Origin: Treponema zioleckii
GTDB lineage: Bacteria; Spirochaetota; Spirochaetia; Treponematales; Treponemataceae
Length of the DNA: 34,529 nucleotides
NCBI RefSeq assembly: GCF_014737315.1
Contig: NZ_JPUF01000043.1
Location: forward strand, 1-34,529
Reading direction: 5' to 3'
In this document: piece after piece, positions 1 through 7,418 of the stretch
Layout: each line of letters starts with the position of its first letter
How positions within the stretch are numbered: the stretch's first letter is position 1
Program-made: the position numbers and the translations under genes
Notes under the pieces: model-generated
Seen by the model: only the letters and a program-made list of their open reading frames with translations
Told to the model about the DNA's origin: nothing
Databases searched by the model: none

Positions 1-220
1 GTTGGCGAGTGGAGTTTGCCGCGTCTCAAAAGTTTTTCAAAAGAAAAACTTTTGCTTCCTGGTGCCGTTTGCAGGTGTTTCAAACAAGCGGCGGCAATGA
101 GAGCCGTTTGTTTGAGGTTTTGTCCTAGTGCTCGCGCAGCGCTCGCACTTTTGGGTTGGCGAGTGGAGTTTGCCGCGTCCCAGAAGTTTTTCGGAGAAAA
201 AATTTGCTTCTTTGTGCCTG
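1..220. repeat. Imperfect direct repeat with internal hairpins
   Basis: A segment starting GTTGGCGAGTGGAGTTTGCC occurs at position 1 and again at 155; similarity then continues for roughly 65 bases with mismatches. The first copy contains a perfect 10-bp hairpin (arms 28-37 and 44-53, AAAAGTTTTT). Between the copies, 77-114 forms a second imperfect hairpin with CAAACAA-type arms. I see no convincing gene in 1-331: the open frames there are short, lack ribosome binding sites and overlap the repeats. Confidence 0.6.
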
Positions 221-251
221 TGGCAATGGTTTTGCTTAATTGCATGTGAAA

Positions 252-285
252 AAAATTGAAAAAAAAATGATTTTTTTTCAATTTT
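252..285. terminator. A/T-rich inverted repeat upstream of the tRNA promoter
   Basis: A run of A residues containing TTG is mirrored by a run of T residues containing CAA around a TGA centre, giving a stem of about 15 A:T-dominated pairs. It could act as a weak bidirectional terminator for transcription entering from the left, or as an A-tract (UP-like) element for the tRNA promoter that starts four bases later. The sequence alone does not decide between these. Confidence 0.4.
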
Positions 286-288
286 CTG

Positions 289-317
289 TTGACCAAGATA
301 ATGCAAACTGATATATT
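289..317 (+). promoter_or_regulatory. Sigma-70 type promoter of the tRNA pair
   Basis: TTGACC at 289-294, a 17-base spacer and TATATT at 312-317 form a near-consensus promoter. The predicted start near 324 lies about 8 bases before the first tRNA, as expected for a stable-RNA transcript with a very short leader. An A/T-rich inverted repeat lies immediately upstream. Confidence 0.75.
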
Positions 318-331
318 ACTAAACATCGATT

Positions 332-405
332 GCGGTGTTAGCGAAGCTGGTTATCGCGCTGGCCTGTCACGCCGGAGATCGCGGGTTCGAGCCCCGCACA
401 TCGCG
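332..405 (+). tRNA. tRNA-Asp (anticodon GTC)
   Basis: A complete cloverleaf folds by hand. The acceptor stem is GCGGTGT with ACATCGC, the D stem GCGA/TCGC, and the anticodon stem CTGGC/GCCGG around the loop CTGTCAC (anticodon GTC). The T stem is GCGGG/CCCGC with loop TTCGAGC. The discriminator base is G, which is normal for tRNA-Asp. The 3' CCA is not encoded. It is probably cotranscribed with the downstream tRNA-Pro. Confidence 0.95.
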
Positions 406-410
406 AGTAA

Positions 411-441
411 GCCCGTTCAATAAAATGAGCGGGTTTTTTTA
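411..441 (+). terminator. Hairpin plus T-run between the two tRNAs
   Basis: CCCGTTCA pairs with TGAGCGGG (one G:T) across a short A-rich loop and is followed by seven or more T residues. This is the form of an intrinsic terminator, yet it sits between two closely spaced tRNA genes with no obvious second promoter. It may attenuate or process the dicistronic transcript. Confidence 0.65.
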
Positions 442-442
442 T

Positions 443-515
443 CGGGCAATAGCGCAGCTGGTAGCGCGCTACGTTCGGGACGTAGAGGTCGCCGGTTCAA
501 ATCCGGCTTGCCCGA
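443..515 (+). tRNA. tRNA-Pro (anticodon CGG)
   Basis: The cloverleaf folds cleanly. The acceptor is CGGGCAA/TTGCCCG, beginning with C1 as is typical for bacterial tRNA-Pro. The D stem is GCGC/GCGC. The anticodon stem is CTACG/CGTAG with loop TTCGGGA (anticodon CGG, reads CCG). The T stem is GCCGG/CCGGC with loop TTCAAAT. The discriminator is A and CCA is not encoded. Confidence 0.95.
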
Positions 516-682
516 CTTTTACAAATCTTCTTTAATTCATTTCTTAATTCAAATCTTTTTTATTTTAATTCCGTGCAAATAGATTCTTGAGGTTTTGGGT
601 TGGATTTTTATGCTTGCTAAACCAAATATTCATGTTGGTGCGCAGTGGAAAATCAATTTTTTTCATTCATCTTTTTTGATAG

Positions 683-706
683 ATTCCGAAACAAGTTCGG
701 AATGAC
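683..706. repeat. Palindromic dispersed repeat (ATTCCGAA type)
   Basis: ATTCCGAA and TTCGGAAT flank a five-base loop and are followed by GAC. The same unit recurs at 10350-10373, and a degraded inverse copy lies at 32366-32382, so this is a small interspersed palindrome family. The surrounding gap (516-883) shows no other convincing gene; related fragments (a CGGCATCAAGTTTGGCATGAC-like stretch) continue to about 740. Confidence 0.7.
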
Positions 707-812
707 CTCAAGTTCAGTCCCGGCATCAAGTTTGGCATGACAGAATGCACGGGTAATCATTATTCTATTTATAAAAAACGTGCTAATTTTCACAAATATT
801 GTCCATGCGTTA

Positions 813-841
813 TTGAAAATCTCCCCGTAGACTTTTATATG
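813..841 (+). promoter_or_regulatory. Candidate promoter for the GPH symporter gene
   Basis: TTGAAA at 813-818 and TATATG at 836-841 are separated by exactly 17 bases. The predicted start near 848 falls before the chosen ATG at 884. This would place the upstream in-frame ATG at 737 outside the transcript, supporting the shorter protein. The match is moderate, so this is a candidate only. Confidence 0.4.
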
Positions 842-883
842 AAAAACGGTGGCGATTGGCTGTCGGTAAAAAAGGGGCTTTTT

Positions 884-2263
884 ATGGAAATTGAAAAAGA
901 AATTAGGCCGTTCGGGCTGAGGGACAAAATTGGGTATATGTTCGGCGATTGCGGAAATGATTTTTCGTTCATGCTGTGCGCAATGTTTCTTATGAAATTC
1001 TACACGGATATTATGGGCGTTTCGGCTGCGGTTGTTGGGCTTATGATGATGGTCGCAAAATTCGTTGATGCGTTTACGGACGTGTTCATGGGGCAGGTGT
1101 GCGACCGAAGTCCTGTTACAAAAAAGGGGAAGTTCTTGCCGTGGATTCGCAGGATGATGGCTCCTGTGGCAATTTCTTGTGCGTTGATTTTTGCGTTTTG
1201 GTTCAGGAATATGCCGATGGCTTTTAAAATCGGCTGGCTTTTCTTTACGTATTTGCTTTACGGTTCTGTTTGCTACACTGCAATCAACATTCCTTACGGT
1301 TCAATGGCTTCGGCAATTACTGCTGACCCAAAACAGCGCACTTCGCTTTCTACGTTCCGCGGAATCGGTGCGAAAATCGCCATTACGGGAATCGGTTCGG
1401 CTCTTCCGCTTTTTGTGTTCCAGAAAGATGCGACGGGAAAAGTCGTGTTCTCTGGGGAGCACATGTTCGGTGCGGCTGTCGTTTGCGGAATCATCGGAAT
1501 TACAGCGTATTCTCTTTGCTATTTCCTTACGACTGAGCGCGTTAAGATGAAGCAGGTTACGAAAAAGTTTGAGCTTGGAGATTTCTTTAAGACGATTCTT
1601 TCTAGCCGAGCACTTTTGGGCATGATTGCCTGCGCGCTCGTTTTGCTTGTAACGCAGAATCTTTTTCAGGGAATGAACAATTATATTTATCCGAACTACT
1701 TTAAGAATCGCGAGGCTATGTCGCTCGTTTCGCTTTTGGGAACTGCAACGATGCTTGCAATTTCCACTTTTGCCAGTTCGGCTTCTGGAAAAATCGGTAA
1801 GAAAGAGTTTGCGATTATCGGTTCGGTTATCGGCTCGGTCGCGATGTTTGTGGCTTATTTTGTCCATACGCAGAATGTTGTGGTTTGGATTGGATTCCAG
1901 ATTTTTGGGGAAGTTGGCCTTGCGAGCTTTAATCTCCTTTGTTGGGCGATGATTACGGACGTTATTGACGACATGGAAATTAAGAACGGTGAGCGAAACG
2001 ACGGTTCTGTTTACGCGGTCTACTCGTTCGCACGAAAACTCGGTCAGGCTTTCAGCGCTGGTCTTACGGGATTCATGCTGAGTCTTATTGGCTACACGAA
2101 AGAGTCTGCTTTTGATGAATCGGTTACGAACGGAATTTACGATGCTGCGAGCCTTGCTCCGGCGATTGCGTTTGGCGTTATGGCTCTTGCGCTCTTCTTC
2201 TTGTATCCGCTGAATAAAAAACGTGTTGAAGAGAATTCGGTAAAGCTTCACGGAGGAAGATAA
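884..2263 (+). CDS. GPH-family sugar/glucuronide:cation symporter (UidB/MelB-like)
   Basis: This 459-residue polytopic inner-membrane protein of the glycoside-pentoside-hexuronide:cation symporter family (MFS fold) has about 12 hydrophobic segments. The family signature near the N-terminus is clear: VDAFTDVFMGQVCDRS followed by KGKFLPWIRR, the counterpart of MelB's DAxxDPxxGxxxDR...GRFRPW loop. The start at 884 is chosen because an AAGGGG ribosome binding site lies just upstream and the protein then begins at the usual family position. An in-frame ATG at 737 would add 49 unrelated residues. The gene directly downstream is a beta-glucuronidase, so glucuronides are the likely substrates, as for UidB of enteric bacteria. 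Substrate assignment is by context; the family assignment is firm. Confidence 0.85.
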   Translation: MEIEKEIRPFGLRDKIGYMFGDCGNDFSFMLCAMFLMKFYTDIMGVSAAVVGLMMMVAKFVDAFTDVFMGQVCDRSPVTKKGKFLPWIRRMMAPVAISCALIFAFWFRNMPMAFKIGWLFFTYLLYGSVCYTAINIPYGSMASAITADPKQRTSLSTFRGIGAKIAITGIGSALPLFVFQKDATGKVVFSGEHMFGAAVVCGIIGITAYSLCYFLTTERVKMKQVTKKFELGDFFKTILSSRALLGMIACALVLLVTQNLFQGMNNYIYPNYFKNREAMSLVSLLGTATMLAISTFASSASGKIGKKEFAIIGSVIGSVAMFVAYFVHTQNVVVWIGFQIFGEVGLASFNLLCWAMITDVIDDMEIKNGERNDGSVYAVYSFARKLGQAFSAGLTGFMLSLIGYTKESAFDESVTNGIYDAASLAPAIAFGVMALALFFLYPLNKKRVEENSVKLHGGR

Positions 2264-2499
2264 AAACGCGCGTCTGCTTTTGTCCTGGCTGAAGGTGGTT
2301 TCGACAAACTCAACTACCGCAATCAATCTACTGTGACTTGCTCGGTTTTTGCTTGCAAAACTGATAGGAAAGGCGAAACAAAAATGGCGGCAGAGCCAAA
2401 ATCAACTTTTGCTGTTTCACGCCTTCGCTACCGCCAGAGCAGAATTTTGGTATAACTTTTCAAACTTGACATTTGACTTAACGATTTTTAGGAGAATAT
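2264..2499. promoter_or_regulatory. Spacer between symporter and uidA with candidate extended -10
   Basis: TGGTATAAC at 2448-2456 fits an extended -10 (TGn plus TATAAC) without a good -35, and could give uidA its own transcript. Upstream lie a TTTCGACAAACTCAA-type repeat fragment (about 2297-2312) and imperfect inverted repeats (TGGCGG about 2382 against CCGCCA about 2430, and GGCGAAACA against TGTTTCACGCC). I see no gene here. Whether uidA is mainly read from the symporter promoter is not visible. Confidence 0.35.
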
Positions 2500-4305
2500 A
2501 TGCTTTATCCTGTAATGACTTCTTCGAGATTGCTTTGCGATTTGAGCGGCATCTGGAATTTTAAAATTGACAAAAAATCATCTGGCTTTGACGAGAACTG
2601 GGCTGGAAGCGTGCTTTCCGAAAGCCGGACGATTGCGGTTCCTGCTTCGTATAATGACCTTTTTGACGAGGCTGAAATCCGCGACCACTGGGGCTGGGTT
2701 TTCTATCAGCGGAATTTTTCTCTTCCGGCGTTTGTGCGTTCTTCGCAACGGGTTGTCTTGCGGTGCGACGCGGTGACTCACCGTGCGAAAGTGTTCGTGA
2801 ACGGAAAGCTCGTCTGCGAGCATAAAGGCGGATTCTTGCCGTTTGAGGTGGAACTTGGAAACGAGGTGCGAGACGGCGAGAATCTTCTTACGATTGCGGT
2901 GAACAACGAAATCGGCTACGACACTCTCCCGGTGGGAAGAAAGGGCGGAATGTTCAGCGGGCGTGGTGCTCCTGAGAGTCATAATGAGCCGAATTTTGAC
3001 TTTTTTAACTATGCGGGAATCACTCGCCCCGTAAAAATCTACACGACTCCAAAAAGCTACATTAATGACATCGCTCTTTGGAACGAGGTGAGCGGTACGG
3101 ACGCGGTTGTAAAATACCGCGTGGAAGTTTGCGGGGAGACAGATTTTGGTTCTGCTTGCAAAGTGACTTTGCGCGATGAGGAAGGACGTTTGGTTTCTGA
3201 GAGTTCTGGAATTGAGGGAATTCTCACCGTTAAGAATGTGCGCCTTTGGCAGCCGTTAAACGCTTATCTTTACGAAGTGACCGTAAGTTTTGGCGAGGAC
3301 GTTTACACGCTTCCTTACGGAATCCGTACTGTTGAGGTGCGCGGAAACAAATTTTTGATTAACGGAAAGGCTTTTTATTTTAAGGGCTATGGAAAGCACG
3401 AGGACACTTTTCCGGCTGGGCGCGGCTTGAATCTTTCTATGAACACGAAAGATATTTCGCTTATGAAGTGGCAGGGGGCCAACTCGTTCCGCACAAGCCA
3501 CTATCCGTATAGCGAGGAGATGATGCGTCAGTGCGATCGCGAAGGACTTGTCGTTATCGATGAGACTCCTGCCGTGGGCTTGAATTTTATGTTCGGCGGT
3601 GGGGCGAACTTTGGAAAAGAAAAGTTCCCGACTTACGACCCTGTGAACGGTTTGCAGACTCGCGAACATCATGCTGACGTAATCCGCGATTGGATTGGCC
3701 GCGACAAGAATTACGCCTGCGTCGTGCTTTGGAGCATTGCGAATGAGCCGGACAGCTACGACAAGGGCGCGTATGACTACTTTAAGCCGCTCTTTGACCT
3801 TGCACGCTCTCTCGATGTTCAAAAACGCCCTTGCACGCTCGTAAGTGCTCTTGTGGGCGGTAAGCCTCAGGATGACGTTTCTCTGCGTTTGAGCGACGTA
3901 TTCTGCATAAATCGCTATTACGGCTGGTACTTTGGCGGACAGGACCTTGTTGCTGCGGAAAAAATGCTCCGCGAGGAGATGAAATTCTGGAAGACGACAG
4001 GAAAGCCCCTTTTGATGACCGAGTACGGTGCGGACACCGTTGCGGGATTCCACGACACGGTTCCAAGTTTGTACACCGAGGAATATCAGGTTGAATTCTA
4101 CAAGATGAACAACCGAGTTCTTGATGAGTGTGATTTTGTGGCTGGTGAGCATGTCTGGAACTTTGCGGACTTTGCGACGAGTCAGAATATGATGCGCGTG
4201 AATGGCAACAAAAAGGGAATCTTTACGCGGGAGCGTAAGCCTAAACTTGTAGCGCATTACTTAAAAGAACGCTGGTCCTCCATTCCGAATTTTGACTACA
4301 AATAG
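2500..4305 (+). CDS. uidA: Beta-glucuronidase (GH2)
   Basis: The enzyme hydrolyses beta-D-glucuronides to D-glucuronate plus aglycone. At 601 residues it matches E. coli UidA end to end (603 residues): an N-terminal jelly-roll sugar-binding domain to about 180, an immunoglobulin-like middle domain to about 275, and a C-terminal TIM barrel. The acid/base glutamate is E416 in WSIANEPD and the nucleophile is E508 in MTEYGAD. The N570-x-K572 pair in GNKKGIFT, which recognises the glucuronate carboxylate in characterised enzymes, is present. No signal peptide is seen, so it is cytoplasmic, consistent with uptake by the adjacent symporter. An AGGAG site lies just upstream of the ATG. Confidence 0.97.
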   Translation: MLYPVMTSSRLLCDLSGIWNFKIDKKSSGFDENWAGSVLSESRTIAVPASYNDLFDEAEIRDHWGWVFYQRNFSLPAFVRSSQRVVLRCDAVTHRAKVFVNGKLVCEHKGGFLPFEVELGNEVRDGENLLTIAVNNEIGYDTLPVGRKGGMFSGRGAPESHNEPNFDFFNYAGITRPVKIYTTPKSYINDIALWNEVSGTDAVVKYRVEVCGETDFGSACKVTLRDEEGRLVSESSGIEGILTVKNVRLWQPLNAYLYEVTVSFGEDVYTLPYGIRTVEVRGNKFLINGKAFYFKGYGKHEDTFPAGRGLNLSMNTKDISLMKWQGANSFRTSHYPYSEEMMRQCDREGLVVIDETPAVGLNFMFGGGANFGKEKFPTYDPVNGLQTREHHADVIRDWIGRDKNYACVVLWSIANEPDSYDKGAYDYFKPLFDLARSLDVQKRPCTLVSALVGGKPQDDVSLRLSDVFCINRYYGWYFGGQDLVAAEKMLREEMKFWKTTGKPLLMTEYGADTVAGFHDTVPSLYTEEYQVEFYKMNNRVLDECDFVAGEHVWNFADFATSQNMMRVNGNKKGIFTRERKPKLVAHYLKERWSSIPNFDYK

Positions 4306-4337
4306 CGGCAAAAATATTGCACGGAAATCATTTTTTA

Positions 4338-4421
4338 ACGCTGATGTACACAGATGGGACGCGGTACGGTCTTATAAACCGCTGCGACTCATCTGCGGCT
4401 ATCTGTGTTTATCTGCGTCAG
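4338..4421. repeat. Dispersed ATCTGCG-type repeat, copy 1
   Basis: It starts CGCTGATGTACACAGATGGG and ends ATCTGTGTTTATCTGCGTCA, and the two ends are imperfect inverted repeats of each other (14 of 17 positions). At least five further copies or fragments occur near 6078, 8391, 9293, 12674 and 13074. It lies between uidA and the next gene, where it may form a large hairpin. Confidence 0.75.
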
Positions 4422-4487
4422 AATTTTTAAGGTTGATTTCTATGAAAATCTTGTGAGGAGCGAGATTGAAAAAAGGGGGAAAATGTT

Positions 4488-5822
4488 ATGAAAAAAACAA
4501 AATTGTATGCGAGTTTGCTTTCTTGTCTTGCTGTTGCTGGTAGTGGTGCTTTTGCACTTGATGTTGACGCAAAATTCAATATAGAAGGAAATCTTGCAAA
4601 CGGCGGTAAGGGAACTAGCACAAGATTTATTGAGATTAACGAGCAGGAACAAAAGAATACAGATGGCTTTATTGTTAACGTCAATGGCGAAAAAGCCGGC
4701 GGAATGCTCAGCATGATTTGGACGTTTGAGGGCGACAAAAGCACTGACACTTCGGTGACTACGATTTCGGAAGAAAAATATGGTCAGACGACTTACACGA
4801 CGACGCTTTCTGATTTTTATAAGGCGAACGTGGCTATCCGACGTGCGAATGTGTGGTTCAAGCCTGCCGATTGGGTAAAAATCACGGCGGGAACGTTCAT
4901 TCAGCACCTGTACTGGGATCACATGCGCTGGTGGCAGGACGTTTACGGAAACAAAATCGGAAAGTCAAAGTGGATGAACTATCGTGAAGGTAGCGGTGTT
5001 GATTCTGGATTTAACGGCGCAGGGCTTGCTGTTGAATTCAAACCTGTACCGGCCCTTTCAATTGAGCTTGCGGCGGCTCCGGGAACTTCTGACAGTTCTG
5101 ATGACACAGCCGGTGCGTTCTGGAACTGGGACGGAAACACTGCCGAAAGTTATCTTGCGTGGGGTGCGACTGCAAAATATCAGATTTCTGACAAACTTTC
5201 TGCAGGAGTTGCTTACGCGGACAACGGACTTAACAAGTACAAAATGCTCTCCGTGGGATTCGAAGTTGGCCGTCCGTTCGGTTCACTGTATTATGCGTTC
5301 ATTCAGCCACGCTTTTATTTTGGCGACAAGCACAACAGTGAGATTGGTTCTTATGGTTATGACCGAGATGCGGATGTTTCGGAATACGCTCTTACAGGAA
5401 TCGCAATTGACAACATGCTAAAACTGAATATTGGCGAAAAAGGTGTCCTAAAAGCCCGCTTGCCGCTCGTAATCCGACTCACCGACGAAGATGACGACCC
5501 AAGCTACTTTATTTGTGATGTTGAGTTTGACTACAACATGGACGGTTTTACGCCATATATTGAAGTGAACAATGGAAACAGAATTTACGCTCCGCTCATG
5601 TTCGGTTCAGAAGACGGCTACACCGTAAAAGACAGTTTTGCGATGGACGTTCGGCCTGGCGTAAAATTCAACTTCGGAAAGGGATGCGAGGTATTCACCG
5701 GTGTGGACGTTTACTTTGGCCCAGGTCTTACAAAGCGTGCTTCAAACACATGCTCGTTCTACAAGACTGGAGTTACCGACATTGGCTGGAGAATTCCTTT
5801 CGGGGCAACTATAAAATTCTAA
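4488..5822 (+). CDS. Putative outer-membrane beta-barrel protein
   Basis: A 444-residue protein with a clear N-terminal signal peptide (MKKTKLYASLLSCLAVAGSG, likely cleaved after GAFA). The rest is rich in alternating hydrophobic/polar stretches, aromatics and Gly/Asp/Asn turns, typical of a transmembrane beta-barrel. It ends in aromatic Phe (GATIKF), as many outer-membrane proteins do. I cannot name a family. Its position just after the symporter and beta-glucuronidase genes would fit a porin admitting glucuronides or other oligosaccharides, but that is context only. A GGGGG ribosome binding site lies before the ATG. An ATG two codons earlier (4482) is possible. Confidence 0.6.
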   Translation: MKKTKLYASLLSCLAVAGSGAFALDVDAKFNIEGNLANGGKGTSTRFIEINEQEQKNTDGFIVNVNGEKAGGMLSMIWTFEGDKSTDTSVTTISEEKYGQTTYTTTLSDFYKANVAIRRANVWFKPADWVKITAGTFIQHLYWDHMRWWQDVYGNKIGKSKWMNYREGSGVDSGFNGAGLAVEFKPVPALSIELAAAPGTSDSSDDTAGAFWNWDGNTAESYLAWGATAKYQISDKLSAGVAYADNGLNKYKMLSVGFEVGRPFGSLYYAFIQPRFYFGDKHNSEIGSYGYDRDADVSEYALTGIAIDNMLKLNIGEKGVLKARLPLVIRLTDEDDDPSYFICDVEFDYNMDGFTPYIEVNNGNRIYAPLMFGSEDGYTVKDSFAMDVRPGVKFNFGKGCEVFTGVDVYFGPGLTKRASNTCSFYKTGVTDIGWRIPFGATIKF

Positions 5823-5941
5823 CGGGCAAGTTTCAGTGGCTCGCCCCCCGCTCAACCACCGCAAAGGTTCACGCCCTGTGGTGGCATTCTGAGCGTAAAA
5901 ACAGGATTTTGATGCGGGGGAACAAGGCTTAGTTTTTTGTC

Positions 5942-6005
5942 ATGCTGGACTTGATTCAGCATCCCTGCATCAATTCGGGGCGGGCCCCTGAAACATGCTC
6001 AGGGG
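5942..6005. repeat. Two small palindromes downstream of the barrel gene
   Basis: ATGCTG (5942-5947) pairs with CAGCAT (5957-5962), and CCCCTGA (5985-5991) pairs with TCAGGGG (5999-6005). The first resembles the other short interspersed palindromes of this window. The second could be a transcription terminator stem, although no T-run follows directly. Nothing else is visible in 5823-6077. Confidence 0.5.
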
Positions 6006-6077
6006 ACGTTTTGATATATTTTAGGACCGTCAGGTTTTCTTCAAAATCAAAAATTCTGGCTAATATATTTTTTATTA

Positions 6078-6112
6078 GCTGCGACCAATCTGCGGCTATC
6101 CGCTTTATCTGT
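6078..6112. repeat. Dispersed ATCTGCG-type repeat, copy 2 (fragment)
   Basis: GCTGCGACCAATCTGCGGCT and the following TATCCG...TTATCTG match the right half of the repeat family seen at 4338 and 8391. The fragment overlaps the stop codon of the minus-strand AraC gene (6105-6107), so the last coding bases of that gene come from repeat sequence. Confidence 0.6.
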
Positions 6113-7352
6113 TTTTCCGTCTGTATGCGGTGGGGCTTATGCCCATTATTTTTTTAAAGACTCTTGCAAAATAATTCATGTCATCAAATCCCACGGTGCT
6201 GGCAATGTCTTCTATTGTTCGTGTGCTTTGCGTAAGAAGCGGGAGCGCGTGGTTTATGCGCGTTAGGTTTATGTGCGCTGTGAGCGTGTTTCCTGTTTCC
6301 TTTGCGAACTGGGCCGAGAGATACGACGGATTTAGGTGAATGGCCTCGGCAACGCTTTGAAGCGAAATGTATTCGGTGTAGTGAAAATCGATGTAGGTGA
6401 GGCACTTTTTGATTGCCTCGCTGAATCCGTTCACGCGGTGTTCCCTTATCTGCTGGCAGTAGGATTTTATCATCAGAACAGAAAGGTCTATAAGTTGGGC
6501 GTGAGTCGTGCATTCCTCAATCTGAATCGCGAAATTTCTCGATACTTCATCAACATAAAAAATGTGTACTCCGCTTTGCTCCATGATTTTTCTCAGGTGC
6601 GAGTTCAGGACAATCAGAAAATTCTTTATGTTTCTTACGGAATTTGGTGAGCGCGGTTTGATTCCAGACTGCGCAAGCTGCTTGTAGAACGAGATTGCCT
6701 GCTGTTCGTCCCCGTTCCTCACGCTTTCGTGCATCTCGTGCTCAATTTTGTAACGCTTTTCGATATTTTGAATCGTGTTTTCTGCGATTCCGTCTGTGTT
6801 TTCGTCTGTGTACAAATAGCTCTGTGCTTTTGCAAAATAGTGGTAGCTCAGCTTTAGGGGCGCGGCCTGGCCGTTGGAGCCAAGCAGAGCAGGGAAGAGG
6901 GCTGTTATGAGAGACATGAATCTGTCGCGGTTCATTCCTGCGTTCGGAAGTTTCATGTAAAAATCGATGAGTGGCTGAGGAATCTCTGAGTTTTCTTCGT
7001 TGTTTCCGGCTTCCCTCATGAGAGTTTTTAAGTCGTCGATTTTGTCTTTTGTGAATGGCTCGAATAAAAAAGGTCCTGCCACAAAAAAACTCATTGCTTT
7101 GTCAGTGGTGTTTTGGAACGGCAAAATGATTGTGGCGAGTCTAAAAAAATCTTCGAGAAGATAGATGTTGTTTTTGTCCGTGCAGTGAGAAAAAAGCCAG
7201 CGGCTAATTTTCCCGTAATCTTCCTGCGTAAAAAACTCCCGCCTTAATCCGTTGTCGAACCGTTCGATTTCGTCGTAGGGCTCCTTAAAAATGAATGTCT
7301 GGATATTTTGGCTTTCAAATATTTTGTCTGCGATTTCAAATGGAGAGAGCAT
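6105..7352 (-). CDS. AraC-family transcriptional regulator
   Basis: A 415-residue regulator. The C-terminal ~100 residues carry the two AraC helix-turn-helix motifs (ISLQSVAEAIHLNPSYLSAQF and TIEDIASTVGFDDMNYFARV) ending GISPTAYRR. The N-terminal ~300 residues are an unrecognised ligand- or signal-sensing region. The ATG at 7352 is chosen over an in-frame GTG at 7367: the GTG overlaps a -10-like TATACT (7364-7359) placed six bases before the ATG. No Shine-Dalgarno is seen, so the mRNA may be leaderless. It is divergent from the Fic gene with only 66 bases between them. Its target is unknown; the Fic gene or the nearby glucuronide genes are possibilities. A truncated copy of its 5' end lies at 12872-13064. 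Confidence 0.85.
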   Translation of the reverse strand: MLSPFEIADKIFESQNIQTFIFKEPYDEIERFDNGLRREFFTQEDYGKISRWLFSHCTDKNNIYLLEDFFRLATIILPFQNTTDKAMSFFVAGPFLFEPFTKDKIDDLKTLMREAGNNEENSEIPQPLIDFYMKLPNAGMNRDRFMSLITALFPALLGSNGQAAPLKLSYHYFAKAQSYLYTDENTDGIAENTIQNIEKRYKIEHEMHESVRNGDEQQAISFYKQLAQSGIKPRSPNSVRNIKNFLIVLNSHLRKIMEQSGVHIFYVDEVSRNFAIQIEECTTHAQLIDLSVLMIKSYCQQIREHRVNGFSEAIKKCLTYIDFHYTEYISLQSVAEAIHLNPSYLSAQFAKETGNTLTAHINLTRINHALPLLTQSTRTIEDIASTVGFDDMNYFARVFKKIMGISPTAYRRKNR

Positions 7353-7403
7353 ACAAAGAGTATACACTATTTACGGGGCGAGGGGGATAAAAAATCGGAA
7401 ATG

Positions 7404-7412
7404 TGATATAAT
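7404..7412 (+). promoter_or_regulatory. Extended -10 promoter of the Fic gene
   Basis: TGATATAAT is a perfect extended -10 (TGn followed by TATAAT). It ends six bases before the Fic ATG at 7419, which places the expected transcription start on the start codon itself. There is no ribosome binding site, so a leaderless mRNA is predicted. No clear -35 is present, as is common with extended -10 promoters. Confidence 0.6.
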
Positions 7413-7418
7413 GCGAAT

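Noticed and set aside
335-535. 66-codon open frame across the tRNA genes
   Set aside because: It lies within two complete tRNA cloverleaves.
737-883. N-terminal extension of the GPH symporter from the ATG at 737
   Set aside because: The extra 49 residues do not resemble the family, the ATG overlaps dispersed-repeat sequence, no ribosome binding site precedes it, and a promoter-like sequence lies downstream of it.
1301-2326. Long open frame (341 codons) antisense to the symporter
   Set aside because: Its composition is Arg/Asn/Ser-rich without recognisable domains and it lies entirely opposite a clear family member; it is a shadow of that gene's codon use.
3256-4257. Long open frame (333 codons) antisense to uidA
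   Set aside because: It is opposite a highly conserved enzyme, has no ribosome binding site and no domain signature.
7353-7367. GTG start five codons upstream for the AraC protein
   Set aside because: It overlaps the -10-like TATACT and lacks a ribosome binding site. In the duplicate copy the extra base puts this GTG out of frame with the ATG.
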